Assembly (NCBI RefSeq): GCF_018688095.1
Contig: NZ_CP061311.1
Location: 432,861 to 496,860, forward strand
From: Polynucleobacter sp. AP-Titi-500A-B4
GTDB taxonomy: Bacteria > Pseudomonadota > Gammaproteobacteria > Burkholderiales > Burkholderiaceae
Length of the DNA: 64,000 nt
Reading direction: 5' to 3'
Numbering within the stretch: position 1 is the first letter of the stretch; each line of letters opens with the position of its first letter. A program made the position numbers and the translations under genes. Of the stretch, positions 44,630 to 53,881 are shown one piece after another. The notes below the pieces were generated by a model. That model had not been told where the DNA came from. It searched no databases and was given only the letters and a program-made list of their open reading frames with translations.

Positions 44630-44707
44630 GGATTTAGTCAACTAATACCTGACTTACGTTACGGTTTTTTTGAGATAATTCCCGATCAATTTGCTGGGGA
44701 ATATGGT

Positions 44708-44732
44708 AAAGTTGAGTGGAATGGTCGGGTAT
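44708..44732 (+). promoter_or_regulatory. IscR type 1 binding site upstream of isc operon
   Basis: A 25-bp stretch (from AAAGTTGAG to GGTCGGGTAT) agrees at 21 of 25 positions with the type 1 IscR consensus as I remember it. It is 51-75 bp before iscR, where autorepression by the 2Fe-2S form of IscR is expected. Confidence 0.6.
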
Positions 44733-44782
44733 TACCCGCCCGCCCATGAGCTGTCCATAACAATCCATTACCAAGGTGACAT

Positions 44783-45352
44783 ATGAGACTTACAACTAAA
44801 GGTCGTTTTGCAGTAACCGCAATGATTGATTTAGCCCTGCGTGAAACGCATGGCCCTGTAACTTTGGCCGGAATCAGCCAAAGACAAAAGATTTCCCTTT
44901 CTTACCTCGAGCAATTGTTCGGCAAATTACGCCGCTTCAACATCGTTGAGAGTACTCGTGGCCCTGGAGGTGGATACACCCTAGCGCGTCCATCTACTGA
45001 AATTAGCGTAGCTGACATTATCGTGGCGGTAGATGAGCCATTGGATGCTACTCAATGTGGTGGCAAAGGCAACTGCCATACCGAAGAGGAAGGGCATGGT
45101 CGCTGTATGACTCATGATCTATGGAGTAATCTCAATTCCAAAATGGTGGAGTACCTCAGCTCAGTGAGCCTGAAAGATTTGGTTCAGCAGCAAGAAGGTC
45201 GCGGCATGGTGATTCAAGACATGCGTCAAAAGAAAATTAAAGTTGAAAGTGTGAAGGCTGAGAAACCAGCGCCAGCACTTGCGGCAAAAAAAGAAGCCGC
45301 TCCCAAAGCGCCACTCATCAACTCTGTCTTTAATTTGGCGCGACAGAGTTAA
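44783..45352 (+). CDS. iscR: Fe-S cluster-responsive regulator IscR
   Basis: Rrf2-family repressor of the isc operon. Winged helix at residues 1-85 (MRLTTKGRFAVTAMIDLAL, QKISLSYLEQLFGKLRR, STRGPGGGY) and cluster-binding cysteines in CGGKGNC ... GHGRC. 189 residues, with a Lys/Ala-rich C-terminal tail (about 150-189) longer than in E. coli. First gene of iscRSUA-hscBA-fdx. Confidence 0.96.
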   Translation: MRLTTKGRFAVTAMIDLALRETHGPVTLAGISQRQKISLSYLEQLFGKLRRFNIVESTRGPGGGYTLARPSTEISVADIIVAVDEPLDATQCGGKGNCHTEEEGHGRCMTHDLWSNLNSKMVEYLSSVSLKDLVQQQEGRGMVIQDMRQKKIKVESVKAEKPAPALAAKKEAAPKAPLINSVFNLARQS

Positions 45353-45400
45353 GTGAATTAAACGAATTTAATCAGCAGTACTACACATTAGAAATACAAC

Positions 45401-46660
45401 ATGAACGCTCCACAAGATCTACCTTTGCAACCGGTTCCAATGTTTAGTCTAAAGCACTTTCCGGTGTACATGGACTATTCGGCAACAACACCGATTGATC
45501 CTCGTGTGGTTGACAAGATGTTGCCGTATTTGCGTGAGCAGTTCGGTAACGCCGCTTCCCGTAGTCACGCTTATGGCTGGGCTGCAGAAGAGGCAGTCGA
45601 GTGGGCGCGTTCAGAAGTAGCCCAATTAGTACATGCCGATCCTAGAGAGATCGTATTTACTAGCGGCGCTACTGAAAGTATTAACTTGGCACTGAAAGGT
45701 GCCGCCCATTTTTATAAAGAGCGCGGTAATCACATCATTACAGTGAAGACCGAGCATAAAGCCACTTTAGATACTTGCCGTGAATTGGAGCGTGAAGGTT
45801 TCGAAGTGACTTACTTAGATGTTTTGCCAAATGGCTTGATTGATTTTGCCCAGTTAGAAACTGCAATGAAGCCAGGTACGATTTTAGCTTCAGTGATGTA
45901 TGTCAATAATGAAATCGGTGTTGTGCAAGATATTCCGGCAATTGGTGAGTTATGCCGTTCACGGGGCGTTATTTTCCACGTTGATGCAGCCCAAGCCACT
46001 GGCAAAGTAGAGATTGATTTAGAAAAGACCAAAGTCGATTTGATGAGCTTTTCTGCTCATAAGACTTATGGTCCAAAAGGTATCGGTGCATTGTTTGTGC
46101 GTCGCAAGCCTCGTATTCGTATTGAAGCCCAGATTCATGGTGGCGGTCACGAGCGCGGTATGCGTTCTGGCACATTGGCGGTTCATCAAATTGTGGGCAT
46201 GGGCGAGGCATTCCGCATTGCTCGTATCGAGATGGCTGAAGAAAATAAACGTATCCGCGGATTGCGTGATCGCTTGTTGGCTGGTCTGAAGGATATTGAA
46301 GAAGTCTATGTAAACGGCGATATGGATGACCGTGTTCCCCATAACCTCAACATTAGCTTTAACTATGTTGAAGGTGAGTCCATGTTGATGGCGCTCAAAG
46401 ATTTAGCCATTTCATCTGGCTCTGCTTGTACTTCAGCCTCTTTAGAGCCTTCATATGTGTTACGTGCGCTGGGCCGCAATGATGAGTTGGCGCATAGCTC
46501 GATTCGCTTCACTTTGGGTCGTTTCACGACGGAAGAAGAAGTGGATTTCACGATCAAGCTAGTGAAAGAAAAGATTGCAAAGTTGCGTGAGCTCTCCCCA
46601 TTATGGGAGATGTACAAAGACGGAATCGACTTGAGCACGATTCAATGGGCTGCACACTAA
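45401..46660 (+). CDS. iscS: Cysteine desulfurase
   Basis: PLP enzyme supplying sulfur for Fe-S assembly. 419 residues; the usual start IYLDYSATTP is preceded here by about 22 extra residues (MNAPQDLPLQPVPMF). PLP-Lys in SFSAHKTYGPKGIGAL; catalytic Cys in SGSACTSASLEPSYVLRALG. ATG at 45461/45467 could be the true start. Confidence 0.96.
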   Translation: MNAPQDLPLQPVPMFSLKHFPVYMDYSATTPIDPRVVDKMLPYLREQFGNAASRSHAYGWAAEEAVEWARSEVAQLVHADPREIVFTSGATESINLALKGAAHFYKERGNHIITVKTEHKATLDTCRELEREGFEVTYLDVLPNGLIDFAQLETAMKPGTILASVMYVNNEIGVVQDIPAIGELCRSRGVIFHVDAAQATGKVEIDLEKTKVDLMSFSAHKTYGPKGIGALFVRRKPRIRIEAQIHGGGHERGMRSGTLAVHQIVGMGEAFRIARIEMAEENKRIRGLRDRLLAGLKDIEEVYVNGDMDDRVPHNLNISFNYVEGESMLMALKDLAISSGSACTSASLEPSYVLRALGRNDELAHSSIRFTLGRFTTEEEVDFTIKLVKEKIAKLRELSPLWEMYKDGIDLSTIQWAAH

Positions 46661-46698
46661 AAGATATATCTAGATAAAGAAATTAAAGAGGAAATACC

Positions 46699-47085
46699 AT
46701 GGCATATAGCGAAAAAGTCATCGACCATTATGAAAACCCCCGTAACGTTGGCTCCTTTGACAAGGGCGACGATAGCGTAGGTACTGGCATGGTTGGTGCG
46801 CCAGCTTGTGGCGACGTGATGAAGTTACAGATTCGCGTGAACGATCAAGGTGTGATTGAAGATGCCAAGTTCAAGACCTATGGTTGTGGCTCTGCTATCG
46901 CTTCCTCTTCATTAGTTACCGAGTGGGTTAAAGGCAAGACTTTGGATCAAGCCCTAGAGATTAAGAATTCCTTGATTGCTGAAGAGTTGGCATTGCCACC
47001 AGTGAAAATTCACTGCTCTATCTTGGCTGAAGATGCAATCAAAGCTGCTGTTGCTGATTACAAAGAGAAGCATCCAGTTAAATAA
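46699..47085 (+). CDS. iscU: Fe-S cluster scaffold protein
   Basis: 128 residues with three ligand cysteines (GAPACGDVMKL, YGCGSAIASSS, KIHCSILAEDAI) and the HscA-recognition LPPVK. Clusters are built here from IscS sulfur and passed to apo-proteins by HscA/HscB. Confidence 0.97.
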   Translation: MAYSEKVIDHYENPRNVGSFDKGDDSVGTGMVGAPACGDVMKLQIRVNDQGVIEDAKFKTYGCGSAIASSSLVTEWVKGKTLDQALEIKNSLIAEELALPPVKIHCSILAEDAIKAAVADYKEKHPVK

Positions 47086-47100
47086 GAATTTGAGAAAGCT

Positions 47101-47424
47101 ATGGCAATCACCTTAACTGAAAAAGCTGCAAAGCACGTTAACCGCAATCTAGAAAAGCGCGGTAAAGGCTGCGGGCTGCGTTTGGGTGTTCGCACCACGG
47201 GCTGCTCTGGCTTGGCGTATCAGTTGGAGTATGTTGATGAACCTGCTGCTGAAGATCAAATATTTGAGTCCAATGGCGTGAAAGTATTTGTTGATCCAAA
47301 GAGCTTGGCTTATTTGGATGGAACCGAATTGGATTTCGTACGTGAGGGTTTGAATGAAGGATTTAAGTTTCAAAATCCAAACGTAAAAGATGAGTGTGGT
47401 TGTGGCGAATCCTTCCGCGTCTGA
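47101..47424 (+). CDS. iscA: A-type Fe-S carrier protein
   Basis: 107 residues, HesB/IscA fold, with the three conserved cysteines (VRTTGCSGLAY and CGCGESF at the C-terminus). Carries clusters to targets. 15 bp after iscU. Confidence 0.97.
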   Translation: MAITLTEKAAKHVNRNLEKRGKGCGLRLGVRTTGCSGLAYQLEYVDEPAAEDQIFESNGVKVFVDPKSLAYLDGTELDFVREGLNEGFKFQNPNVKDECGCGESFRV

Positions 47425-47929
47425 CGATTACTTCCACTTCTTTGGTTTAAATCAGCAGTTCAAGATCGATTTGCCTGCACTTGATCAGGCGTATTTGGCA
47501 ATTCAGAAGGAAGTTCATCCCGATCGACACGCTCGCGGCAGTGAAACTGAGCAACGCCTCGCGATGCAGATGGCAACTTTCGCGAATACTGCATTTCAAA
47601 CTCTCAAAAATCCTATTCAACGTGGTTTGTATCTGTGTCAGTTGCATGGTGTTGATGCCAAGCTAGAAACCAATACTGCAATGCCTGCTGCTTTCTTGAT
47701 GAGACAAATGGAATGGCGTGAAAGTCTGGATGAGCAGGCAGAAGATTTGCCAGCACTTGAAGCCTTGATGGCTGAAGTGGAGCAATCTAAGGCGGATACC
47801 CTTGCTGAAATTGCTCAGGCCATCGATGGCGCTAAAAATTATCAGCGTGCTGCAGAACTTCTGCGCGGCTTATTGTTTATTGATAAGTTTGCTCTTGAGT
47901 TGGATGACACTATTGCAGCCTTAATCTAG
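47390..47929 (+). CDS. hscB: Fe-S co-chaperone HscB
   Basis: J-domain protein, 179 residues, with the HPD motif in KEVHPDRHA and the C-terminal IscU-binding helical domain (MRQMEWRESLDEQ). This start overlaps iscA by 35 bp; GTG at 47402 (23-bp overlap) is equally possible and the ribosome site is weak, so the first few residues are uncertain. Confidence 0.93.
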   Translation: MSVVVANPSASDDYFHFFGLNQQFKIDLPALDQAYLAIQKEVHPDRHARGSETEQRLAMQMATFANTAFQTLKNPIQRGLYLCQLHGVDAKLETNTAMPAAFLMRQMEWRESLDEQAEDLPALEALMAEVEQSKADTLAEIAQAIDGAKNYQRAAELLRGLLFIDKFALELDDTIAALI

Positions 47930-47957
47930 CCGTTACCCAAGCTAAACTCTATTTTCT

Positions 47958-49823
47958 ATGGCCCTATTACAAATCTCTGAACCTGGTAAATCGCTTGCGC
48001 CACATCAGCGCCGCATTGCCGTAGGTATTGATTTGGGGACCACCAATTCTTTGGTGGCTATTGTTAAAGATGCATTGCCTAAAGTATTGCCTGATGAACA
48101 GGGGCGCGAGTTATTGCCTTCAGTAGTGCGTTACTTGCCGAATGGTCGCACCCAGGCAGGATTTGAAGCGCTCGAGAGCATTGTGATTGATCCAAAGAAC
48201 ACGATTGTTTCGGTGAAGCGCTTTATGGGTCGTGGCTTGACTGATGTTGAGCATATTGAGAGCGCGCCTTACGACTTCGTTGATCAGCCAGGCATGCTCA
48301 AACTGAGAACAGTTGCTGGCGATAAAAGTCCAATTGAAGTTTCTGCAGAAATTCTTGCGCGATTGCGGCAGTTAGCTGAAGACTCTGTAAACGATGACAT
48401 TGTGGGTGCAGTGATTACCGTGCCGGCCTATTTTGATGATGCACAACGTCAAGCAACTAAGGATGCTGCGAAGTTGGCTGGCATTGAGGTATTGCGTTTG
48501 CTAAATGAGCCGACCGCCGCTGCAATTGCCTATGGTTTGGATAATGCCTCTGAAGGTGTCTATGCTGTTTATGACTTAGGCGGCGGCACCTTTGATATAT
48601 CCATCTTGCGGATGAGTAGAGGTGTATTTGAGGTGCTCTCTACAGGCGGTGACTCTGCTTTGGGTGGCGATGATTTTGATCATCGTTTGTATTGCTGGGT
48701 GATTGAGCAAGCTAAGTTGCCACCCCTCTCAATTCATGATCACCGTACACTGCTACAAGCATGCAAACATGCCAAAGAACAGCTTAGCCATAACCCCTTA
48801 GCACGTGTGCATGAAACTCTTTCAGATGGCACAGTAGTGAATGTTGGCGTAAGCCAAGCCCAGTTTTTCGAGATTACACAAAACTTGGTTGCTAAAACCT
48901 TGATGGCCTGCAAGAAAGCCCTCCGTGATGCGGGCTTAAAAGCTGAAGATGTTAAAGGTGTTGTTATGGTGGGTGGTTCAACCCGCATGCCGAATGTACA
49001 ACGTGCCGTTGGCGAACTATTTGGCACACAACCTTTAAATAACTTAAATCCTGATCAAGTCGTTGCGCTTGGTGCGGCGATGCAAGCAGATTTATTGGCT
49101 GGTAACCAAAGTAAAGATGATGAGTGGCTCTTGCTTGATGTCATTCCGCTATCACTTGGTATTGAGACTATGGGTGGTTTAGTAGAAAAAATCATTCCTC
49201 GCAATACTCCTATTCCTGTTGCTAGAGCACAAGATTTCACTACCTTTAAGGATGGCCAAACTGCATTGGCGATACAAGTGGTTCAGGGTGAGCGTGAGTT
49301 AGTGCAAGATTGCCGCTCACTCGGCCGATTTGAATTACGTGGCATTCCGCCAATGGCTGCAGGCGCTGCACGTATTCGGGTGACGTTTCAGGTAGATGCT
49401 GATGGTTTGTTATCTGTGAGCGCAACTGAGCAAGGCTCTGGTGTTCAGGCATCAATTGATATTAAGCCTTCTTATGGCTTAACTGATGCTGAAATTACGC
49501 GTATGTTGCAAGATGGGTTTGCATCAGCCAAAGAAGATTTACTCTCTAGATCATTGCGTGAAGAGCAAGTTAATGCGCAGCGTTTATTAGATGCTGTACA
49601 GACAGCACTGGCTAGTGATCGCAATCTTCTGAATACTGAAGAGCAAAAAGCAATTGATCAAGAGATGGCAATACTGCAAAAGATTTTGGATGAAGAAACT
49701 GATAGCGCCATTGTGCGCAAAGCGGTAGATCATGCAGCTAAAGCAACTGATGAGTTTGCCCAAATGCGAATGAATGCGAGTATTCAGAAAGCCTTATCTG
49801 GTAAGAATGTTGCCGAGATCTAA
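47958..49823 (+). CDS. hscA: Fe-S assembly chaperone HscA
   Basis: Specialised Hsp70, 621 residues: ATPase signatures GIDLGTTNSLVA, YDLGGGTFDISIL and VVMVGGSTRMPNVQ, then a substrate-binding domain (about 390-610) that binds the LPPVK of IscU. Length and order identify HscA rather than DnaK. Confidence 0.96.
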   Translation: MALLQISEPGKSLAPHQRRIAVGIDLGTTNSLVAIVKDALPKVLPDEQGRELLPSVVRYLPNGRTQAGFEALESIVIDPKNTIVSVKRFMGRGLTDVEHIESAPYDFVDQPGMLKLRTVAGDKSPIEVSAEILARLRQLAEDSVNDDIVGAVITVPAYFDDAQRQATKDAAKLAGIEVLRLLNEPTAAAIAYGLDNASEGVYAVYDLGGGTFDISILRMSRGVFEVLSTGGDSALGGDDFDHRLYCWVIEQAKLPPLSIHDHRTLLQACKHAKEQLSHNPLARVHETLSDGTVVNVGVSQAQFFEITQNLVAKTLMACKKALRDAGLKAEDVKGVVMVGGSTRMPNVQRAVGELFGTQPLNNLNPDQVVALGAAMQADLLAGNQSKDDEWLLLDVIPLSLGIETMGGLVEKIIPRNTPIPVARAQDFTTFKDGQTALAIQVVQGERELVQDCRSLGRFELRGIPPMAAGAARIRVTFQVDADGLLSVSATEQGSGVQASIDIKPSYGLTDAEITRMLQDGFASAKEDLLSRSLREEQVNAQRLLDAVQTALASDRNLLNTEEQKAIDQEMAILQKILDEETDSAIVRKAVDHAAKATDEFAQMRMNASIQKALSGKNVAEI

Positions 49824-49857
49824 AAATACATAGATAAATAGAAACCAAGTAAACGCC

Positions 49858-50196
49858 ATGACCCAAATTGTTGTTCTTCCCCATAGTGAATATTGCCCAG
49901 AAGGCGCAGTAGTTGAAGTCGCTCCAGGCACGTCAATTTGCGAAGCTCTTCTTGAAAATGACATTCCGATTGAGCATGCTTGCGATATGGTCTGTGCTTG
50001 CACCACTTGTCACGTGATTGTGAAAGAGGGTTTTAACAGCCTAAATGCTCCAGACGAGAACGAAGAAGATATGTTGGATCGTGCTTGGGGCCTTAACCCA
50101 CAGTCCCGTTTATCTTGCCAAGCCATTGTTGCTAGAGAAGATTTGGTGATTGAAATCCCCAAATACTCTATTAATCACGCTAAAGAGAACCATTAG
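49858..50196 (+). CDS. fdx: ISC-type 2Fe-2S ferredoxin
   Basis: 112-residue adrenodoxin-type ferredoxin with cluster ligands in CDMVCACTTC and SRLSCQAIV. Supplies electrons to cluster assembly. Last gene of the isc operon; no iscX is seen after it. The 164 bp to the convergent lacI-type gene hold a terminator and nothing else I can name. Confidence 0.95.
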   Translation: MTQIVVLPHSEYCPEGAVVEVAPGTSICEALLENDIPIEHACDMVCACTTCHVIVKEGFNSLNAPDENEEDMLDRAWGLNPQSRLSCQAIVAREDLVIEIPKYSINHAKENH

Positions 50197-50324
50197 CCGC
50201 ACTAAGTTGGTGCATTGGGCTCAGTATTAAAGCATTAGACCCAAAAGGCTGTCGCAGATAGGACTACTATGAAGTTGTTCATTCTGTAGTTTGTTTTACG
50301 TAGTACCTCCATAGATTTCTTTTA

Positions 50325-50352
50325 AGCCATCCTTCGGGGTGGCTTTTTCTTT
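50325..50352 (+). terminator. Rho-independent terminator of the isc operon
   Basis: AGCCATCC and GGGTGGCT form a stable stem with a TTCG tetraloop (50326-50344) followed by TTTTTCTTTTTT. It ends just before the convergent LacI-family gene. Confidence 0.88.
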
Positions 50353-50360
50353 TTTCGCTT

Positions 50361-51389
50361 TTAGCGCTTGGGCGGCACTGAGCTCGATTCGCGAATAACT
50401 AAATTGACGCTGGCTTTAATTTTTCGAGGCAGATTGTCTACCCCATTAATTTGGGAGATTAGATGGTTCGCTGCCTGTGCCCACATGCCAATTGCATCTA
50501 TATGAATCGTACTCAGACTTGGTGTGAGATGCTGAGAAATTTCTAGATCATCAAATCCAATAATGGATAGATCATTTGGAATTCGAAGCCCTTGCTTTTG
50601 TGCTTCAAGTAATGCTCCTAACGCTAATACGTCTTGACCGCAAATGATCGCAGTAATTTTAGGATTATTGAGGAGTAATTTTTTCATTCCGAGACGTGCT
50701 TCATGTAGACCATAAGCACATTCAACAATCACGTCGCTTTTAACCTGAATTTTTTTCTCAGCTAAAAGCTCTAGAACCCCGTCTACACGGTCTCTAGCAC
50801 GATCGTTATGCGTTGTAATTCCTGCCAGTATTCCAAAGTGTTTATGCCCAAGAGAGAGTAGATGCTGAACTCCAGGCTTGATTGCCTCTCGGTTATCAAA
50901 GCCTGAGGCATAGCCGTTATAAGGTGCTGATAATGATCCCACGTGTATGTATGGAATATTGCGGGTTTTCAGTAGCTTTAGCGCTTCTCGCTGTTGGCTA
51001 ACGCCAAATAGCGCAATACCTTCAACGCCTCTAGTTAGTAAATTGGTTATTTGGTTTGCTTCAATCTCAGGATCGTAGTTACTACTCGCTACCAAAAGTT
51101 GGCGTCCAGATTCATTCAGTTGACGTTGAAATTCTGCAAGGCCTTGTGCAAAGATTGCATTATCAAGAGTCGGGACAATAGCGCCAATTGTTCCAGAGCG
51201 TTTGAGCATTAGTGCGCGAGCTCCTGCATTGGGTATGTACCCTAATTTTTTTATAACACTACTAATTTTTTCTTTGAGTTCAGAGCTAACTGCATCTGGA
51301 TTATTTAGGGCCCTAGAAACGGTGGCAGTAGAGACTTTTGCTGCGGATGCAACATGGTCAATCGTGATTGATCCTACCGTTTTTTTCAT
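50361..51389 (-). CDS. LacI family transcriptional regulator
   Basis: 342 residues: HTH at 1-60 (ITIDHVASAAKVSTATVSRALNN-type, then SVIKKLGYIPNAGARALM) and a periplasmic-binding-protein-like effector domain. The longest frame starts at 51485, but ATG at 51389 has AAGG six bases upstream and a family-type N-terminus. It faces away from the ABC/dehydrogenase locus, with a LacI-type operator in the shared promoter region and another before the dehydrogenase genes. Likely local repressor released by the substrate. Confidence 0.9.
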   Translation of the reverse strand: MKKTVGSITIDHVASAAKVSTATVSRALNNPDAVSSELKEKISSVIKKLGYIPNAGARALMLKRSGTIGAIVPTLDNAIFAQGLAEFQRQLNESGRQLLVASSNYDPEIEANQITNLLTRGVEGIALFGVSQQREALKLLKTRNIPYIHVGSLSAPYNGYASGFDNREAIKPGVQHLLSLGHKHFGILAGITTHNDRARDRVDGVLELLAEKKIQVKSDVIVECAYGLHEARLGMKKLLLNNPKITAIICGQDVLALGALLEAQKQGLRIPNDLSIIGFDDLEISQHLTPSLSTIHIDAIGMWAQAANHLISQINGVDNLPRKIKASVNLVIRESSSVPPKR

Positions 51390-51460
51390 GTGGGCCTTAG
51401 GGAAAGTCCTAGTCAATTTGAGTTTGCACCGCTTATTTTGCTTCCATTTTGTGGTTAGAA

Positions 51461-51474
51461 TGAAAGCGCTTACA
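51461..51474. promoter_or_regulatory. LacI-family operator, regulator/transporter intergenic region
   Basis: TGAAAGCGCTTACA fits the LacI/GalR-family pattern TGNAANCGNTTNCA exactly. It lies between the divergent regulator (start 51389) and the first permease (start ~51503). Confidence 0.75.
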
Positions 51475-51502
51475 TTTTCTGTCATTCTATAAGGAATTAG
51501 AA

Positions 51503-52264
51503 ATTTTTAGCAAGTTTTTATCCCTCCTTCTGTTTTGTGCAATCCTTCTGTTTGCTTGGTTTGGGTTAACTGAGTGGACGGGTATTATTTCGGGCGCAAG
51601 ATTTCCATCGCCAACTGAAACGTGGAATTCATTCAAAATTATTGCTGTGCAAGGCTACGGCAATGGCAAGTTGTATCAGCATATTCTTCAGAGCGTGGTG
51701 CTGGTAACTTCAGGATTTTTAGTCTCATCATCCCTAGGCATCCTGCTTGGTATTTTGATGGGCGCAAATAAGAAAATTGAAGCATTTGTTAACCCAATAT
51801 TTTTAACCTTAAGACCAATTCCCCCTTTAGCTTGGATCCCGCTAGCGATTGTTTGGCTGGGGCTCGGCAACTCAGCTAAGGTTATGGTGATTTACGTGGC
51901 AGCGTTTGTACCGGCTGTTATTAATACTTTCACGGGTGTCCGCTCTATTGAGGTGCCGCAAAGAGAAGCAGCGGCTATGTTGGGGATTAGCCGCTTTGCC
52001 TATTACAGAGAGGTTTTAATACCTGGCGCTCTACCACTGATCTTTACTGGTCTAAGACTTTCACTCCAGGCATCGTGGACTACTTTGGTTGCTGCCGAGT
52101 TGGTGGGTGCTACTTTAGGATTGGGTTCAATACTCAACCAAGCTGCTCAAGATATTAATCCGGCAATGATTCTGGTTGGCATGATGAGCGTAGCAATTTC
52201 CGGATGGCTAATGACGCAATTATTAGCAAAGGCTGAGCGCTATGCGATGCCTTGGAGAGCTTGA
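51503..52264 (+). CDS. ABC transporter permease, sulfonate/nitrate type (SsuC/TauC-like); apparent ATT start
   Basis: About 253 residues with six membrane helices; the permease loop EAAAMLGISRFAYYREVLIPGALPLIF is the EAA motif. The first ATG/GTG/TTG in frame (GTG 51647) would remove the first helix. The frame stays open upstream and encodes a typical N-terminal helix (KFLSLLLFCAILLFAWFGL). The only site with good ribosome-binding context (AAGGA, seven-base spacing) is an ATT at 51503, which I take as the start. A sequence change from ATG is the alternative. The stop overlaps the next gene (TGATG). Confidence 0.75.
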   Translation: MFSKFLSLLLFCAILLFAWFGLTEWTGIISGARFPSPTETWNSFKIIAVQGYGNGKLYQHILQSVVLVTSGFLVSSSLGILLGILMGANKKIEAFVNPIFLTLRPIPPLAWIPLAIVWLGLGNSAKVMVIYVAAFVPAVINTFTGVRSIEVPQREAAAMLGISRFAYYREVLIPGALPLIFTGLRLSLQASWTTLVAAELVGATLGLGSILNQAAQDINPAMILVGMMSVAISGWLMTQLLAKAERYAMPWRA

Positions 52265-53049
52265 TGGTTAATCGCGACCGTTTAAACCAAGGTGAATTTA
52301 TATTATGGACTGGCTTAGGTCTTGCTAGCTTTATTGGTTTTTGGTATCTAGCGGTTGCTCTTGGTTTTGTTCCTAAGCAATTTCTTCCTGCGCCACATCA
52401 GGTCTTGTTGAAGTTTATTCATCTACTCAATGAACCATTCTCTGGCTATACCTTACTTGCCCATATCGCCTCCAGCTTTCAGCGTTTTTTGTATGGCTTT
52501 GTTTTAGCTGTCATGATCGGCGTTCCATTGGGTTTGTTGATGGCCTTATCAAGGTTCGCTAACCAGCTGATTACCCCTTTCTTTGAGAGTATTCGTTTTG
52601 TAGCCCCTATTGCCTGGGTTCCATTTGCAGCGCTTTGGTTTGGTACCGGCATAGGCGGACCAGTATTGGTAATCTTTATGGGCGCATTCCCGCCCGTATT
52701 AATTAATACTTATCGTGGTGCCATACATGTTGATAAAAAATATCTTGAAGCGGCAAAGATGCTGGGCGCCGGCAAGTTTCGCTTGATGACTGAAGTGTTA
52801 TTTCCTGCGGCAATCCCCTCAATTATTGCTGGCCTCAGAATTTCAGCGGGGCTGGGTTGGCAATCGTTAGTGGGTGCAGAGTTAATTGTGGCTTCTAGCG
52901 GTGTTGGTTACATGATGGTAAAGGGTCAAGCAAGTATTCAAACCGATATTGTTATGAGTGGAATGATTGCAATTGGATTAATTGGTTTATTAATTGATGT
53001 ACTTTTAAGGCAGGCTGAAAAGCTGGCTGTTCACTATAAAGAAATTTGA
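52264..53049 (+). CDS. ABC transporter permease, second copy (SsuC/TauC-like)
   Basis: 261 residues, six membrane helices, EAA loop KYLEAAKMLGAGKFRLMTEVLFPAAIPSII. Different in sequence from the previous permease, so the channel is probably a heterodimer, which is unusual as SsuC/TauC systems normally use one permease gene. ATG at 52264 overlaps the previous stop (TGATG), with GGAGA five bases upstream; the longer TTG frame at 52252 is less likely. Confidence 0.88.
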   Translation: MVNRDRLNQGEFILWTGLGLASFIGFWYLAVALGFVPKQFLPAPHQVLLKFIHLLNEPFSGYTLLAHIASSFQRFLYGFVLAVMIGVPLGLLMALSRFANQLITPFFESIRFVAPIAWVPFAALWFGTGIGGPVLVIFMGAFPPVLINTYRGAIHVDKKYLEAAKMLGAGKFRLMTEVLFPAAIPSIIAGLRISAGLGWQSLVGAELIVASSGVGYMMVKGQASIQTDIVMSGMIAIGLIGLLIDVLLRQAEKLAVHYKEI

Positions 53050-53052
53050 GTT

Positions 53053-53850
53053 ATGGCAGATATTGTTTTTGAATCCGTAGAACGTAGTTTTAAACAGGGT
53101 GGAAAAGAATTTCTAGCTGTTGGCGGAATTGACTTGTGTGTAAAAGATAGGGAGTTTGTTGCTATTGTTGGACCATCTGGCTGCGGTAAAACAACGTGTA
53201 TGCGGATGGTTGCGGGCCTGGAAATGCCAAGTAAGGGGCGTGTTTTAGTTGGCGGCAAAGAAGTGAAGGGTCCAGGACCGGATCGCGCAGTTGTATTTCA
53301 ACAATTTGCATTATTCCCATGGAAAACAGTACAGGAGAACATTGAGTTCGGACTCAAGTCTTTGAGTATGAGCGCGGAGGATAAGAGGGAGAAGACGGCC
53401 CGCTTAATCACCTTAATGGGTCTAGAGGGTTATGAGCAGGCTTACCCTCATCAATTATCGGGGGGTATGCAGCAACGTGTGGCTATTGCACGAGCCTATG
53501 TATTAGAGCCGGAGGTCCTATTAATGGATGAACCATTTGGGGCATTGGATGCGCAAACACGAGTTGTAATGCAAGAAGAGCTTGTGAGACTGGCCCGTAA
53601 AAATCCGAAGACGGTTTTATTTATTACCCATGCGGTTGAGGAAGCTGTGTACCTTGCGGATCGTGTCGTTGTAATGTCTAGAAGGCCTGGTTTGATTAGA
53701 GATGTTATAGAAATTAAGCCGATTAGAGAGAAAGAAGGTTGGGATCAATACACTCGTATTGAAGATGTAATGGATTTAAGTTCTTTTGTGCAGTTACGTA
53801 GTCATATTTGGAAATTACTCAGGGAGCAAAACCTGGGTGTTGATCATTGA
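53053..53850 (+). CDS. ABC transporter ATPase, SsuB/TauB-like
   Basis: 265 residues: Walker A GPSGCGKTT, Q-loop VVFQQFALFPW, signature LSGGMQQRVAIARAY, Walker B VLLMDEPFGALD, His switch FITHAVEEA. It belongs to the nitrate/sulfonate/taurine import subfamily. Three bases after the second permease. Confidence 0.92.
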   Translation: MADIVFESVERSFKQGGKEFLAVGGIDLCVKDREFVAIVGPSGCGKTTCMRMVAGLEMPSKGRVLVGGKEVKGPGPDRAVVFQQFALFPWKTVQENIEFGLKSLSMSAEDKREKTARLITLMGLEGYEQAYPHQLSGGMQQRVAIARAYVLEPEVLLMDEPFGALDAQTRVVMQEELVRLARKNPKTVLFITHAVEEAVYLADRVVVMSRRPGLIRDVIEIKPIREKEGWDQYTRIEDVMDLSSFVQLRSHIWKLLREQNLGVDH

Positions 53851-53881
53851 TTTACTTTTGAAATAGACGAAGGAGACGGAT

